Shown: positions 1 to 8,712 of the stretch, piece by piece
How the letters are laid out: the number at the start of each line of letters is the position of its first letter
Position numbering within the stretch: the first letter of the stretch is position 1
Assembly: GCA_002435305.1 (NCBI GenBank)
Contig: DJMH01000022.1
Coordinates: 1-35,300 of the forward strand
DNA from: Dehalococcoidia bacterium UBA6495
GTDB taxonomy: Bacteria; Chloroflexota; Dehalococcoidia; Lucifugimonadales; UBA826
DNA: 35,300 nt
Direction of reading: 5' to 3'
Translations under genes and position numbers: made by a program
The notes under the pieces: generated by a model
The model's input: only the letters and a program-made list of their open reading frames with translations
Database searches by the model: none
What the model was told of the DNA's origin: nothing

Positions 1-654
1 AGGAGAGGCGGTTGTTTCATCCTGAATCCGGTCAAAGGTCCACTTTACATCGGCCGATGTTAAAGGAGATCCATCATGGAATGTGACTCCTTGTCGAACA
101 TTGATAGTGTAAACAGACAGATCGTCGTTAGCTGACCATGTTTCGGCTATCCTGTTTACTATGGCACCGTCATACCAAGGTTCAGTGAGGTTGTCATAGG
201 TGTGGTTACTGTAAACGGCACTACCGCTTGACAGACCCATAATAGCTGGGTCCATAGCACCAAAGTCAACAGTTCCGAACTTTAAGATCCCTCCATATCG
301 CTGCCCACCTGCACCTACTACAACTGGTACTGGGGTGGCTATCACTACTACTTCTTTCTCAACTTCAACCTTAACTTCAACTTCTTTGATGACCTCTTTT
401 ACAATCTCTTTTATAACTGTTTCCCCCGCTACCTCTTTCACAACTTCCACTTCACGCGTCCGGACCGCACCTTCTTTATCCCTGTACACTTCTTTAATCA
501 CTTCCACCGGTACTTCTACTTGTACTTCTTTTATGACTTGCACCTCTTTGACAATAGTCTCAGCTTCGCAGGCGGTCATAAATATGGAAAAAGCTGCGAT
601 TGATATAATCATGAACGAGCTCATGAATCTCTTGTTTGAAACACCTTTCAACAT
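1..654 (-). CDS. Family 5 extracellular solute-binding lipoprotein (ABC transporter), C-terminus outside the window
   Basis: The frame is open from ATG at 654 down to base 1, giving 218 codons, and is cut by the window edge. AAGGAG at 661-666 lies 6 nt before the ATG. Residues 1-28 form a basic-then-hydrophobic lipoprotein signal peptide ending MTAC, with Cys29 as the likely lipidated residue. Residues about 33-110 are a low-complexity stalk of repeated (V/I)KEV and VEV units. The family 5 (DppA/OppA-type) domain follows, with YGGILKFG, then NLTEPWY, then VRQGVTFHDGSPLTSADVKW, a hallmark of this family. The product would sit on the outer face of the membrane and deliver peptides or other small organic molecules to an ABC permease that is not seen here. 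A 370-bp gap separates it from the gamma-glutamyltransferase gene on the same strand, so it probably has its own promoter. The family is clear; the ligand is unknown. Confidence 0.88.
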   Translation of the reverse strand, partial: MLKGVSNKRFMSSFMIISIAAFSIFMTACEAETIVKEVQVIKEVQVEVPVEVIKEVYRDKEGAVRTREVEVVKEVAGETVIKEIVKEVIKEVEVKVEVEKEVVVIATPVPVVVGAGGQRYGGILKFGTVDFGAMDPAIMGLSSGSAVYSNHTYDNLTEPWYDGAIVNRIAETWSANDDLSVYTINVRQGVTFHDGSPLTSADVKWTFDRIQDETTASP

Positions 655-789
655 ATATTTCTCCTTCGTTTGTTGGGAAATTTCGAATTTATTCGTTCTT
701 TAAAAATGTTCACACCGTATATCGAGACCCAATAGGTAAAGTCGTGGACCACGAATGAGAAGGTTAAGGCACCGGATTGTTGATTGTTT

Positions 790-808
790 AGTTCATGACC
801 TATGAACT
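790..808. promoter_or_regulatory. Perfect 7-5-7 palindrome upstream of the solute-binding lipoprotein gene
   Basis: AGTTCAT, five bases, then ATGAACT form a perfect inverted repeat inside the 370-bp gene-free stretch 655-1024. It lies about 136 bp upstream of the lipoprotein ATG. The size and symmetry fit a dimeric repressor site, but no regulator gene is nearby and the role is inferred. Confidence 0.3.
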
Positions 809-921
809 TGGTGCTGCACCATTGCGGTGTTAGGAACCTAGGCTATACAAGGGCTAACCCTGAAGCTTAGTAGCGAGGTATAGACCTCACAAATATGCGG
901 TTGTTTGAAGTTATCTCCCTG

Positions 922-950
922 CTCCGGGTTTGTGGATGATCCTTCCGGAG
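922..950. other. Imperfect hairpin between two minus-strand genes
   Basis: CTCCGG at 922-927 and CCGGAG at 945-950 are inverted repeats with a 17-base loop. They sit about 75-100 bp beyond the stop of the gamma-glutamyltransferase gene. No U-tract follows on the minus strand, so a Rho-independent terminator is not well supported. Nothing else recognisable lies in 655-1024 apart from the palindrome at 790-808. Confidence 0.22.
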
Positions 951-1024
951 AAGTGTCAAATATATCCAAATAAGTGCTAATGGTCAAGTTTTTAAAGTCC
1001 AAATGAAGATAAATTCCGAAGCAA

Positions 1025-2710
1025 TTAGACTCTAAACATCGGGTTGGTTCCCCTTATAGTCGCTGGACCTCCTCCAACTGCTATCGGTGACCCATCTGCT
1101 CTCCAACAAGCGGCACCGTGTATAGATCCGGTGTCGTCGAACAAAACTCCATTCATACCACCTGCAACCCTTTCCACCGCCTCAATAACATGACCTTTTT
1201 TGGTTAAAGGCTCAATAACATCTGGGGAAATGTCTGGCTCCAGTTCAAGATTTTGACCCTGTGTCCAAACTCTTGGGGCTTCTACGGCTTCCTGTAGCGA
1301 CATACCATGGTCAATAACGTTTATTATCCCCTGTAGCACCGACGGGAATATGCGTCTTGCCCCCGGCGTTCCCAGAGACATGAAAGGTTTGCCCGACTTA
1401 AATACAGTGATTGGTGCCATGCTGCTCAGGACCCTTTTCCCAGGTGCTATCGAATTAGCTGTTCCGGGGTGAGGATCGAAGTTGTACATAGTGTTGTTTA
1501 ACAAAACCCCTGTGCCCGGCACTGTAACACGTGACCCAAAGGCGTCATTAAGAGTTTGGGTCATAGATACCACACTGCCAGTTTCATCTGCTACTGTAAT
1601 GTGGGTAGTGTTTTTTGATTCTGTGGCGAAAGCCGCTGGGTCATCATGTTCATATTTAGATGATTTAGACAAATCTATTTTTTGCCTACAGTGCTGCCCA
1701 TATTCTTTTGATATAAGGCCTTCTACAGGTACTTTGACAAAGTCAGGATCTCCCATGTACTTGAACCTGTCAGCGAAAACCAATTTGAGGGTTTCTGCTA
1801 TTAGGTGTATGTACTCCACACTACCGAATTGCATTTCTCTTACATTGAAACCCTCTATTATGTTCAGGGCTTGAATTATATGGGTGGCTCCAGAACTTAC
1901 CGGGCCTACCCCGATAATTTCGTATCCTCGGTAAGTGCCGCGAACAGGTTCTCTGTATTTGATTTTGTATTGATCAAGGTCATCAAGGGATACGATTCCT
2001 TTGTTGGATTTCATATCTCGGTCGATGGAATCACCTAATTCGCCTTCCGTCAGGGTAGAAACACCATTTTTAGCAATATCTTCCAGTGTTTTAGCATAGT
2101 CAGGATTAGCAAGGATATCTCCTGATTTTAGAGCAACACCCCTTCCTAAAAAAGTGGATTTACTGCCAGGGTACGAAGATAATATTTCCTTGTTGTTTTC
2201 TACTATCCCAGACAGGTAATCGCTTACTCTAAATCCTTCCTTCGAGAATCTAATCGCTGGTCTTATAACTTGTTCAATACCCAGAAGTCCGTATTTCTCT
2301 TCGATATGAGACCAGGCCTGGAGGGCTGCAGGGACTCCTACTGAGAGATATCCATACCTGTTTTGATGGTTTTTGGTTTCCATATAATCGGGCCATTTAT
2401 CGGAAACGGGTAGGAACATATCTTCAGTAGCTTTTATAGGAGCAGTGCAGTAATTGTCGATAGTAATGGAAGATCTGTCCCTCGAGTTGTAATAATTGAT
2501 AAATCCTGCTCCAGTTATGCCCACCATCATGGGCTCAACGACAGAAAGTGCAAACATGGTGGCTATTGCTGCATCCACTGCATTTCCACCCGATGTGAGC
2601 ATTTCGATCCCGGCGAGAGATGCCAAGGGATGGTTTGACGCAACAACCCCTTTAGAACCGATAACCTCTTGTTTGTAGGTAGTTGCCATTTGGTTTCTAT
2701 ATTTTTCCAT
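1025..2710 (-). CDS. Gamma-glutamyltransferase family protein (Ntn hydrolase)
   Basis: A protein of about 561 residues with the full length of the gamma-glutamyltranspeptidase family. This family cleaves gamma-glutamyl or related amide bonds after autocatalytic splitting at a threonine. The N-terminal SGGNAVDAAIATMFALSVVEP and GVPAALQAW segments are typical of the large subunit. The motif KNTTHITVADE near residue 368 supplies the processing and nucleophile threonine, followed by SMTQTLNDAFGS and the oxyanion stretch PGKRVLSSMAPT-like. No signal peptide is seen, unlike periplasmic Ggt, so it is probably cytoplasmic and may act on a substrate other than glutathione. Possible starts are ATG 2710, TTG 2713 and ATG 2689. 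The first two overlap the end of the upstream ThDP enzyme gene, which implies translational coupling. The neighbour suggests a shared catabolic role, not glutathione recycling. Confidence 0.88.
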   Translation of the reverse strand: MEKYRNQMATTYKQEVIGSKGVVASNHPLASLAGIEMLTSGGNAVDAAIATMFALSVVEPMMVGITGAGFINYYNSRDRSSITIDNYCTAPIKATEDMFLPVSDKWPDYMETKNHQNRYGYLSVGVPAALQAWSHIEEKYGLLGIEQVIRPAIRFSKEGFRVSDYLSGIVENNKEILSSYPGSKSTFLGRGVALKSGDILANPDYAKTLEDIAKNGVSTLTEGELGDSIDRDMKSNKGIVSLDDLDQYKIKYREPVRGTYRGYEIIGVGPVSSGATHIIQALNIIEGFNVREMQFGSVEYIHLIAETLKLVFADRFKYMGDPDFVKVPVEGLISKEYGQHCRQKIDLSKSSKYEHDDPAAFATESKNTTHITVADETGSVVSMTQTLNDAFGSRVTVPGTGVLLNNTMYNFDPHPGTANSIAPGKRVLSSMAPITVFKSGKPFMSLGTPGARRIFPSVLQGIINVIDHGMSLQEAVEAPRVWTQGQNLELEPDISPDVIEPLTKKGHVIEAVERVAGGMNGVLFDDTGSIHGAACWRADGSPIAVGGGPATIRGTNPMFRV

Positions 2711-4358
2711 CAATAACTATATCTATGAGTGCAGGTTTACCACATGACAAAGCCCTCTCCACTGCCCCAGAGATTTCATTAGGATCTGTCACCCGTTCGC
2801 TGTGCAGTCCCATTCCTTCGGCTATCGTACATAGGTTGAAAGGGGTAACGAAGTCAGAATAGAGAAGATTGTCTCCAGCAGGCTCTGGTTCGTGAAGTAT
2901 TTCTTTTTGATATACATTGAAGTTAACCTTGAGAACCCTATACATTCCGTTGTTACAGATAACAAACACGCATGGGATGTTGTCATTGGCGGCTGTCCAC
3001 AATCCTTGCACTGTCATCATCGCACTGCCATCCCCGATAATTCCCAAAACAGGTCTGTCAGGGAAAGCGCATTTAGTACCCATAGTGGCTCCTATCCCAC
3101 CTCCGATAGACTGTCCTCTAACACCTCTTATATCATTCCTCTCGTTGGCGGGGAAATAGTGCCGCATAGCTGCTCTGTTACTTATCGAATCATCGACTAC
3201 GATTGAATTTTTTGGGATCGATTTTGCCAATTCAGACATCATTCTTGCCGGTGATATAGGTATACTGTTCCACTTTTCTCTAACAGAGTCTTCATAAGCA
3301 GTCCTTTGAGAAGACGCGTCAGAAATGACCTGAGTTTTTCTTGTCTCTACCAGATTTTGGTCCACGGTCTCAGAGACTTGAGATATCAGTTCGGCAAGGG
3401 CAGTTTTACAGTTAGAAATTATCCCAATATCTGTTGGTTCTGACCTCCCGACCCGGCCAGGGATCGGGTCTATATGGATTAATTTTTGAGATCCATCTAA
3501 AATTACATCGCCCCAGTAGAAAAGTTCGTCAAAGGTGTCCATACCTACAGCAAGTATCACATCGAATTCTCTTAACGATTCGCGTGACTCTTGTGATCGC
3601 AGTGAATGTATTCCTTGGTATTGGGGGTGGCTAGTGGGGAAAGACACCTCTGCGCCACGCGACTGAAATACCGCCATACCTAATAGGTCCGCGATCGCTA
3701 CGGCTTCATTTAGTGCCTTATCATCAGAAACCCTATCTCCTACCATAAGTGCCGGATTTTTTGCTTGGGTCAGTAATTTTGAAGCCTCTCTAATCCCAGC
3801 AGGACTTGGGATAACATCATCATGCACCTTAGAGGAAGGAACGATATTCATATCCGCCATTCCTTCTAGTGCATTTGCAGTAAAACCTACATACACCGGA
3901 CCTTTAGGATGACTGTTTGCTTCATTAAAAGCCCGTCTCAGCACGCTTGGGATTTGGTCCGGTAGATCCAGTTCAACAGCCCATTTAGTGACAGGCCGAA
4001 CAAGTTCTGCCAGATCTGTTTTTGTTTCATTTATTTTTCTAGAGTCATAGTTAGCGGAAGTCACTACCATGGGTGTACCGCTGTTAAGTGCATCGAGCAT
4101 TAGTGCAATGCCGTTTGCAAGCCCACTGTCCACATGCAGGCTAACAAAGGCCGTCTTCTCCGTAGACCGAGCAAAGGATTCACCCATTCCCATAGCAACG
4201 CTTTCCTGTAGTGCCATGATGTAGCTAAATTCAGGGTATTCTCCCAACATATCTACCAGGGGTCCCTCACTGGTCCCGGGATTACCGAAGATATACTCAA
4301 TGCCTTCTGCCTTTAGCATTTCCAGCACTGCTTGTTTTCCAGACATCTTTTGTGACAT
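2697..4358 (-). CDS. ThDP-dependent decarboxylase, benzoylformate decarboxylase-like
   Basis: A 553-residue protein with the three-domain layout of ThDP enzymes. The N-terminal pyrimidine-binding domain has FGNPGTSEGP at 24-33, the cofactor-activating Glu52 in LQES, and His75 in SLHVDSG, matching the LH of benzoylformate decarboxylase. The C-terminal domain has the ThDP/Mg motif GDG at 442-444 with NN at 469-470. The GNPGxxE start groups it with benzoylformate and related 2-oxoacid decarboxylases rather than with acetolactate synthases. The second active-site histidine of benzoylformate decarboxylase is not obvious. A GGGGG stretch lies about 6 bases before the ATG. It heads a two-gene unit with the gamma-glutamyltransferase and is divergent from a second ThDP enzyme. 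A 2-oxoacid substrate is likely, but which one is unknown. Confidence 0.87.
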   Translation of the reverse strand: MSQKMSGKQAVLEMLKAEGIEYIFGNPGTSEGPLVDMLGEYPEFSYIMALQESVAMGMGESFARSTEKTAFVSLHVDSGLANGIALMLDALNSGTPMVVTSANYDSRKINETKTDLAELVRPVTKWAVELDLPDQIPSVLRRAFNEANSHPKGPVYVGFTANALEGMADMNIVPSSKVHDDVIPSPAGIREASKLLTQAKNPALMVGDRVSDDKALNEAVAIADLLGMAVFQSRGAEVSFPTSHPQYQGIHSLRSQESRESLREFDVILAVGMDTFDELFYWGDVILDGSQKLIHIDPIPGRVGRSEPTDIGIISNCKTALAELISQVSETVDQNLVETRKTQVISDASSQRTAYEDSVREKWNSIPISPARMMSELAKSIPKNSIVVDDSISNRAAMRHYFPANERNDIRGVRGQSIGGGIGATMGTKCAFPDRPVLGIIGDGSAMMTVQGLWTAANDNIPCVFVICNNGMYRVLKVNFNVYQKEILHEPEPAGDNLLYSDFVTPFNLCTIAEGMGLHSERVTDPNEISGAVERALSCGKPALIDIVIDGKI

Positions 4359-4415
4359 TTTGGCCCCCTAGAATTTCTTCTTCTTGAGGGAAACATGGTA
4401 CAGATTGAAATTAAT

Positions 4416-4451
4416 AACGGCAATCAGCAGAAGTCATGCTAATATGCCGTT
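4416..4451. promoter_or_regulatory. Inverted repeat in the divergent promoter region of two ThDP enzyme genes
   Basis: AACGGCA at 4416-4422 and TGCCGTT at 4445-4451 are perfect 7-base inverted half-sites. Their centres are 29 bases apart, inside the 135-bp region between two divergently transcribed ThDP enzyme genes. The position suits one operator controlling both directions. No regulator is encoded in the window, and the role is inferred from symmetry and position only. Confidence 0.33.
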
Positions 4452-4493
4452 GTTTATATCTTTAGGTCATGTATTTTCACAGGAATGATTAAT

Positions 4494-6167
4494 ATGTCAG
4501 AAATTGCAGCAGGTCAGGCAGTAATTGAATTACTTAGGGCTGAAGGTGTCGAATATGTCTTTGGCGTCACTGGCCTAACGACTAACAGTATGGTGACGCA
4601 AATGTATGGACGTGAAGATATTAAATTTATCGATACCAGGCATGAAGAAGGTGCCATTTTGATGGCCTACGGATATTCCAAATCAACGGGTAAGCCTTCT
4701 GTCTGTATGACCACCTCGGGCCCAGGCACAATAAATCTCGCTGGCGGCATGTCTCTTGCATTGAAGGGAAGAGCTCCTGTCATTGCGATTGCTGGTGATA
4801 CAGCGATGGAATACATCGGAAGGGATGGGTCGCAGGCCTTTGATCTGGTAAATGTATTTAAACCGTTGACCAAAATGGCTGTCCAAGCAAATAAAACTGA
4901 AAGAGTGCCAGATCTTATCCGGGAAGCTTTTAGGATTGCGATGTGGGGTAAGCAAGGGCCAGTACTTCTTGACATTCCGAGGGATTTATTGGACAAGGAA
5001 ACTCTGTCTGATGAAATGTTAAGTCCCAACCAGTATAGGACCGTAAACGCGAGAACTTCCGGTGATTTGCAGGCGGTGAGTCAAGCCGCAAATCTGTTGC
5101 TTTCAGCCGAGAGACCACTACTACTCGCTGGCGGGGGTGTATTGGACGCAGAGGCCTCCGCTGAAGCTGTGCAGTTGGCCGAAATTTTGGATATGGCCAT
5201 GGTGCCTTCGTATGGTCATCACGATGCGATTCCTAACAGTCATCCTCATTACATTGGCCCTCCTGGTGGTCGTGGGTCAGGAGAAGCTCATGAAGTAATG
5301 GATAAGGCTGATGTGATACTGGCATTGGGTACCAAAATAAATCAGGCTTCTAGTTCATGGGATTATAGTGTTATAAACGAAGACACAAAAATTATTCAAA
5401 TAGATATTGATCCTACTGAAATAGGTAGGAATTACCCTGTTTCAGTAGGTATTGTTGGAGACGCTCAAAGGGTAGCCGAACAACTGGTTGAGGAAGTACT
5501 CAAAATGTCTGCGGAAGGTAAAACCAACAATATCTGGAAGTCAGAATTCCAATCAATAGCTAAGAAGAGAATTCAACGTCTGGTATCTGAAAAGTCTCTA
5601 AGTGCTAATCCCATGATGCCACAGCAAGTTTATCCAGAGTTGACCAAGGCATTACCGAAAGGGTCCATGGTCACAATTGATGCCGGTGTTGCACCTGGAC
5701 TCTCGTACGATAGGCTTTTTTTTGAAGAACCTAGAACCATGTTTAATTACGCTGGGCAAGGTGCCCTTGGTATGGGTTTTAGCGTGGGATTAGGAACTAA
5801 ACTTGGCAGACCTGATAGGACGGCAGTAAGTCTTCATGGCGATGGAGGTTTTCTTTATACGTGCGGTGAGTTAAACACAGCTGTAAGGCATAATATTCCG
5901 TCTGTCAGCATTGTTTTAAATAATAGTTGTATGGGTGCTGAGAAATCTCAACAAAAAGCTCTACATAACGAGAAATATGTGGGCGTTGACCTGGAAAATC
6001 CGAGATTTGATAAGCTGGCAGAAGTGTTTGGTGCTAAAGGCTACTATGTTGAACATCCGTCAGAAATAGCGGATACAGTTGCTGAAGCGGTAAAAAGTAA
6101 TATGCCGGCGGTAATTGAAATTCCAGTTCAGGAATATTTTCCCCCATCAGCACCGACTCCTCGCTAG
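4494..6167 (+). CDS. ThDP-dependent enzyme, acetolactate synthase large subunit-like
   Basis: About 557 residues in the IlvB-like branch of ThDP enzymes. The N-terminal domain has VTGLTTNS and the catalytic glutamate in RHEEGAILMAYGYS (near residue 51), then TTSGPGTINLAGG. The central domain carries LLLAGGGV. The C-terminal domain has HGDGGFLYTCGE and LNN 26 residues later, the ThDP/Mg site. Two ATGs are possible. I prefer 4494 because AGGA at 4481-4484 is 9 bases upstream, whereas the ATG at 4485 directly abuts that element. No small regulatory subunit or other branched-chain amino acid gene is present. The next gene, 31 bp downstream, is an enolase-superfamily enzyme. A catabolic carboligase or decarboxylase is therefore more likely than biosynthetic acetolactate synthase. 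Exact reaction unknown. Confidence 0.88.
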   Translation: MSEIAAGQAVIELLRAEGVEYVFGVTGLTTNSMVTQMYGREDIKFIDTRHEEGAILMAYGYSKSTGKPSVCMTTSGPGTINLAGGMSLALKGRAPVIAIAGDTAMEYIGRDGSQAFDLVNVFKPLTKMAVQANKTERVPDLIREAFRIAMWGKQGPVLLDIPRDLLDKETLSDEMLSPNQYRTVNARTSGDLQAVSQAANLLLSAERPLLLAGGGVLDAEASAEAVQLAEILDMAMVPSYGHHDAIPNSHPHYIGPPGGRGSGEAHEVMDKADVILALGTKINQASSSWDYSVINEDTKIIQIDIDPTEIGRNYPVSVGIVGDAQRVAEQLVEEVLKMSAEGKTNNIWKSEFQSIAKKRIQRLVSEKSLSANPMMPQQVYPELTKALPKGSMVTIDAGVAPGLSYDRLFFEEPRTMFNYAGQGALGMGFSVGLGTKLGRPDRTAVSLHGDGGFLYTCGELNTAVRHNIPSVSIVLNNSCMGAEKSQQKALHNEKYVGVDLENPRFDKLAEVFGAKGYYVEHPSEIADTVAEAVKSNMPAVIEIPVQEYFPPSAPTPR

Positions 6168-6198
6168 AAGCCGTCATAAATATTAAAAGGAGAACAGT

Positions 6199-7341
6199 GT
6201 GCCAAAGCCAACAAAAATTGAAAAACTGGAAACATTCTTATGGGATAGATGGTTGCTGTTAAAGATACATTGTGAAGATGGTACTGTCGGTATTGGCGAG
6301 GGAGGGGTGCATGGTTGGCAGCGACCCACCAAAACGATGATAGAAACGATGGAGGCATATCTACTAGGTCAAGACCCTCACAAAATCGAACACCATTATC
6401 AGTGGTTGTATCGTTCCTCTCATTTCATGGGCTCAGTTGTCCAGGGGGCTTTGTCAGCCATTGACATAGCGTTGTGGGACATAAAAGGAAAGAGATTAGG
6501 GGTGCCAATTTATGACCTAATGGGAGGTAAAACTAGAGATAGAGTTCGCTGTTATATGCACGTTGGATCAGGAGAGGGCGGTAGTGCAGAAGATTTGGCC
6601 AATGATGCTTTGGATGCCGTCAAAAAAGGATATACGGCTGTAAGATTTTCGCCCTTCCCATCTGACTATTATTTACATAAATCATATAGTGGATGGGCAG
6701 ATGAAGCGGTTAATAGGGTAGGAGCTGTACGGGAGATGGTCGGCCCTGATGTTGATGTGTGTGTTGAAATACATCGCCAAATGAATCCTGCTGAAAGCAT
6801 TTCTTTAGGAAGGAGATTGGAACAATTCAACCCGTTCTTTTATGAAGATCCGATGCTTCCTGATAGCCCAAAAACCATGGGTGAAATAGCTGCTAAATGC
6901 AATATACCCATTGCAACCGGAGAGAGATTCACTACAATTTTTGAGTATCAGCAGCTTTTAGAATCTAACGCAGTTTCCTACGTTCGTCCTGATCTTTGTC
7001 TGTGTGGAGGACTCAGCGGGTCCAAAAAAGTAGCTGCAATGGCTGAGGCTAACCATGTAAAAGTTATTCCACACAATCCCCTATCTCCAGTTAGTACTGC
7101 TACCTGTGTCCAATTGGATGCCTGTATTCCAAATTTCGCTTTGCAAGAATATACAGGCGAAGACAAACCGCCCAAGAGTCAGCTGTTTGTGGAATCACTG
7201 GAGATGATAGATGGGTATCTAACAGTGCCTGAGGGGCCTGGTTTGGGTATTGAAATAAATGAAGATGCCTTATTAATGCCTGAAAACCCTAAAGTATTGG
7301 ATACTCCAATTGGATTTGATGGGTCAGTACAGGATCGATAG
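6199..7341 (+). CDS. Mandelate racemase/muconate lactonizing enzyme family protein (sugar-acid dehydratase-like)
   Basis: A 380-residue enolase-superfamily protein. These enzymes abstract a proton next to a carboxylate, held by Mg2+, and then eliminate water or epimerise. Metal ligands are visible as Glu190 in VEIHRQ, Glu216 in YEDP and Glu242 in ATGERF. His192, two residues after the first ligand, and His292 in PHNPLSPV match the general acid/base histidines of galactonate and mannonate dehydratase-type members. The N-terminal capping domain covers about residues 1-115. The first metal ligand is Glu, where Asp is more usual. Translation starts at GTG 6199, with AAAGGAG about 7 bases upstream. 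It follows the ThDP enzyme by 31 bp and is probably cotranscribed. An acid-sugar or hydroxy-acid dehydratase is most likely; the substrate cannot be named. Confidence 0.9.
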   Translation: MPKPTKIEKLETFLWDRWLLLKIHCEDGTVGIGEGGVHGWQRPTKTMIETMEAYLLGQDPHKIEHHYQWLYRSSHFMGSVVQGALSAIDIALWDIKGKRLGVPIYDLMGGKTRDRVRCYMHVGSGEGGSAEDLANDALDAVKKGYTAVRFSPFPSDYYLHKSYSGWADEAVNRVGAVREMVGPDVDVCVEIHRQMNPAESISLGRRLEQFNPFFYEDPMLPDSPKTMGEIAAKCNIPIATGERFTTIFEYQQLLESNAVSYVRPDLCLCGGLSGSKKVAAMAEANHVKVIPHNPLSPVSTATCVQLDACIPNFALQEYTGEDKPPKSQLFVESLEMIDGYLTVPEGPGLGIEINEDALLMPENPKVLDTPIGFDGSVQDR

Positions 7342-7354
7342 AATTTTTGGAACG

Positions 7355-7556
7355 CTAACTTTGACTGAAATATACGACGTCGTCAGCAAAAGGTTTATCA
7401 CTGCTTTTAATTAAACCGATTTGCCCTCTACCTGTGACCAAGTTTTTCCGGCCATCCATAGTAGGATCGGTATATCTGTCATACCATCGCCCAAGCTCCT
7501 TGGTCGTCGCTCAATGTGAAGAGTATGTTTGGTTTATCAGAATTCCGGCTTGCCAT
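7355..7556 (-). pseudogene. Sulfatase remnant: N- and C-termini joined by a large internal deletion
   Basis: ATG at 7556 begins MASRNSDKPNILFTLSDDQG followed by AWAM, the signature N-terminus of formylglycine-dependent sulfatases with the metal-binding DD. After 24 codons the frame meets TGA. In the +1 frame, from about 7489 to the TAG at 7355, it reads RWYDRYTDPTMDGRKNLVTG, then RGQ and later FADDVVYF, which resembles the C-terminal tail of the same sulfatase family. The junction is near 7484-7490. Roughly 400 codons, including the CxPxR nucleophile motif, are missing. The ATG directly follows the TAA of the Gfo/Idh/MocA gene, so the intact gene was once coupled to it. The N-terminal match is strong and the C-terminal match is from family memory. 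Confidence 0.72.
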
Positions 7557-8618
7557 TTACCACCTCTCTTTTATATAGACAGTGGCTTCATTGTCGGATG
7601 ATTCGTACATTGCCAAAGCTACCTGCAGCACTTGAGATGAGAAATTTATATCCATGTCTAGGGATTCGTTTTTTGTGATTGAATCTACGAATGCTCGTGC
7701 AGCTCCTTTAAATCCTTCAATCCAATCGGCAGGAACATTGTATGAAATGGTTTCGTCACCTTTGATCAGTATCACCGGAGGCATATCTAATAGTTCGCCC
7801 GTACATCTGGTGACCCAGATTGTGCCTTTCGGGCCTATAATCTCAAAAAATTCGTCGGCATTGTAATATTTTCCTTTAATGGGCATTTGACTTGCAGAAG
7901 AATAATCAATGGTTATCAAACAATCTTTGTCTTTTACTTTCATGACAGCAGCGCTTGGCGTATCCGCAAGAAAATCATCGGTCCTTGTCACCATACTGGT
8001 CACTTTCTCTACATTTCCGACCCATGATATTGCAGTGGCGTATTTGTGCCAGCCATCGTCATAAAGCATGCCTCCGGGATTTTTTGAAGGGTCCCTTCGC
8101 CAGACGTAAGCGTCTTTTTCAGGCCTAATCATTGTTTCTGATCCCAACCCCCTAATAGTCCTGATCCTAACGAGAGAAGGTGTTCCGATAGCGTCATCCT
8201 GAATAAGTTCCTTAGCTTTTAAAATAGGGGGGTAATAGAGAAAGTTTTCAGTTACTCTGAAAATCCTGTCATTCTTTTGTACAGCTTCTCGAATTTGTTT
8301 TACTTCTTCCATGGATGTTGCTATCGGTTTCTGACACGATATATGTTTTCCTGAATCGAGCCCTGAAATAATTTGTGAGGCATGCAGGTGGGTAGGGGAT
8401 AGAAGCTCAACAGCGTCTACAGAGTCATCGGCCAAGAGATTGTCGTAGTTAGTATAAATTCGTGGGTCGATTTGCCATTCTTTTGCTTTCGAAATCGCTC
8501 GAGTTTCGTCAAGGTCACAAAGAGCTACTATCTCGCAGTCTGGGTGTTCTAAATAACCTGGCACGTTGAGTTGAGATATTGTTCCGCAACCTACTATTGC
8601 TAATCTGACTTTAGACAT
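7557..8618 (-). CDS. Gfo/Idh/MocA family NAD(P)-dependent oxidoreductase
   Basis: About 353 residues. The N-terminal Rossmann fold has VRLAIVGCGTIS. The segment HISCQKPIATSMEEV holds the conserved Lys-Pro of this family, here QKP instead of the usual EKP. The C-terminal alpha/beta domain has GGMLYDDGWHKY, where the aspartate and histidine usually contact a sugar or cyclitol substrate. Such enzymes oxidise or reduce hydroxyl groups of sugars, inositols and sugar acids. ATG 8618 is preferred over GTG 8627 because AAGGGTGAG lies just upstream of it. The former downstream partner was a sulfatase, of which only a stump remains. The pair may once have handled a sulfated sugar, which is an inference from adjacency. 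Confidence 0.88.
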   Translation of the reverse strand: MSKVRLAIVGCGTISQLNVPGYLEHPDCEIVALCDLDETRAISKAKEWQIDPRIYTNYDNLLADDSVDAVELLSPTHLHASQIISGLDSGKHISCQKPIATSMEEVKQIREAVQKNDRIFRVTENFLYYPPILKAKELIQDDAIGTPSLVRIRTIRGLGSETMIRPEKDAYVWRRDPSKNPGGMLYDDGWHKYATAISWVGNVEKVTSMVTRTDDFLADTPSAAVMKVKDKDCLITIDYSSASQMPIKGKYYNADEFFEIIGPKGTIWVTRCTGELLDMPPVILIKGDETISYNVPADWIEGFKGAARAFVDSITKNESLDMDINFSSQVLQVALAMYESSDNEATVYIKERW

Positions 8619-8712
8619 AACACTCACCCTTACAATTCGTTGGATTGTTTAGCCCTTTGTGCCATATTACTATTTATAGAGATAACATTTAAATTCAAGT
8701 AGGTAGGAAAAC

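Noticed and set aside
335..703. Ser/Thr-rich open frame on the plus strand
   Set aside because: It is the antisense of the signal peptide and (V/I)KEV stalk of the minus-strand solute-binding lipoprotein, whose RBS and domain motifs are clear.
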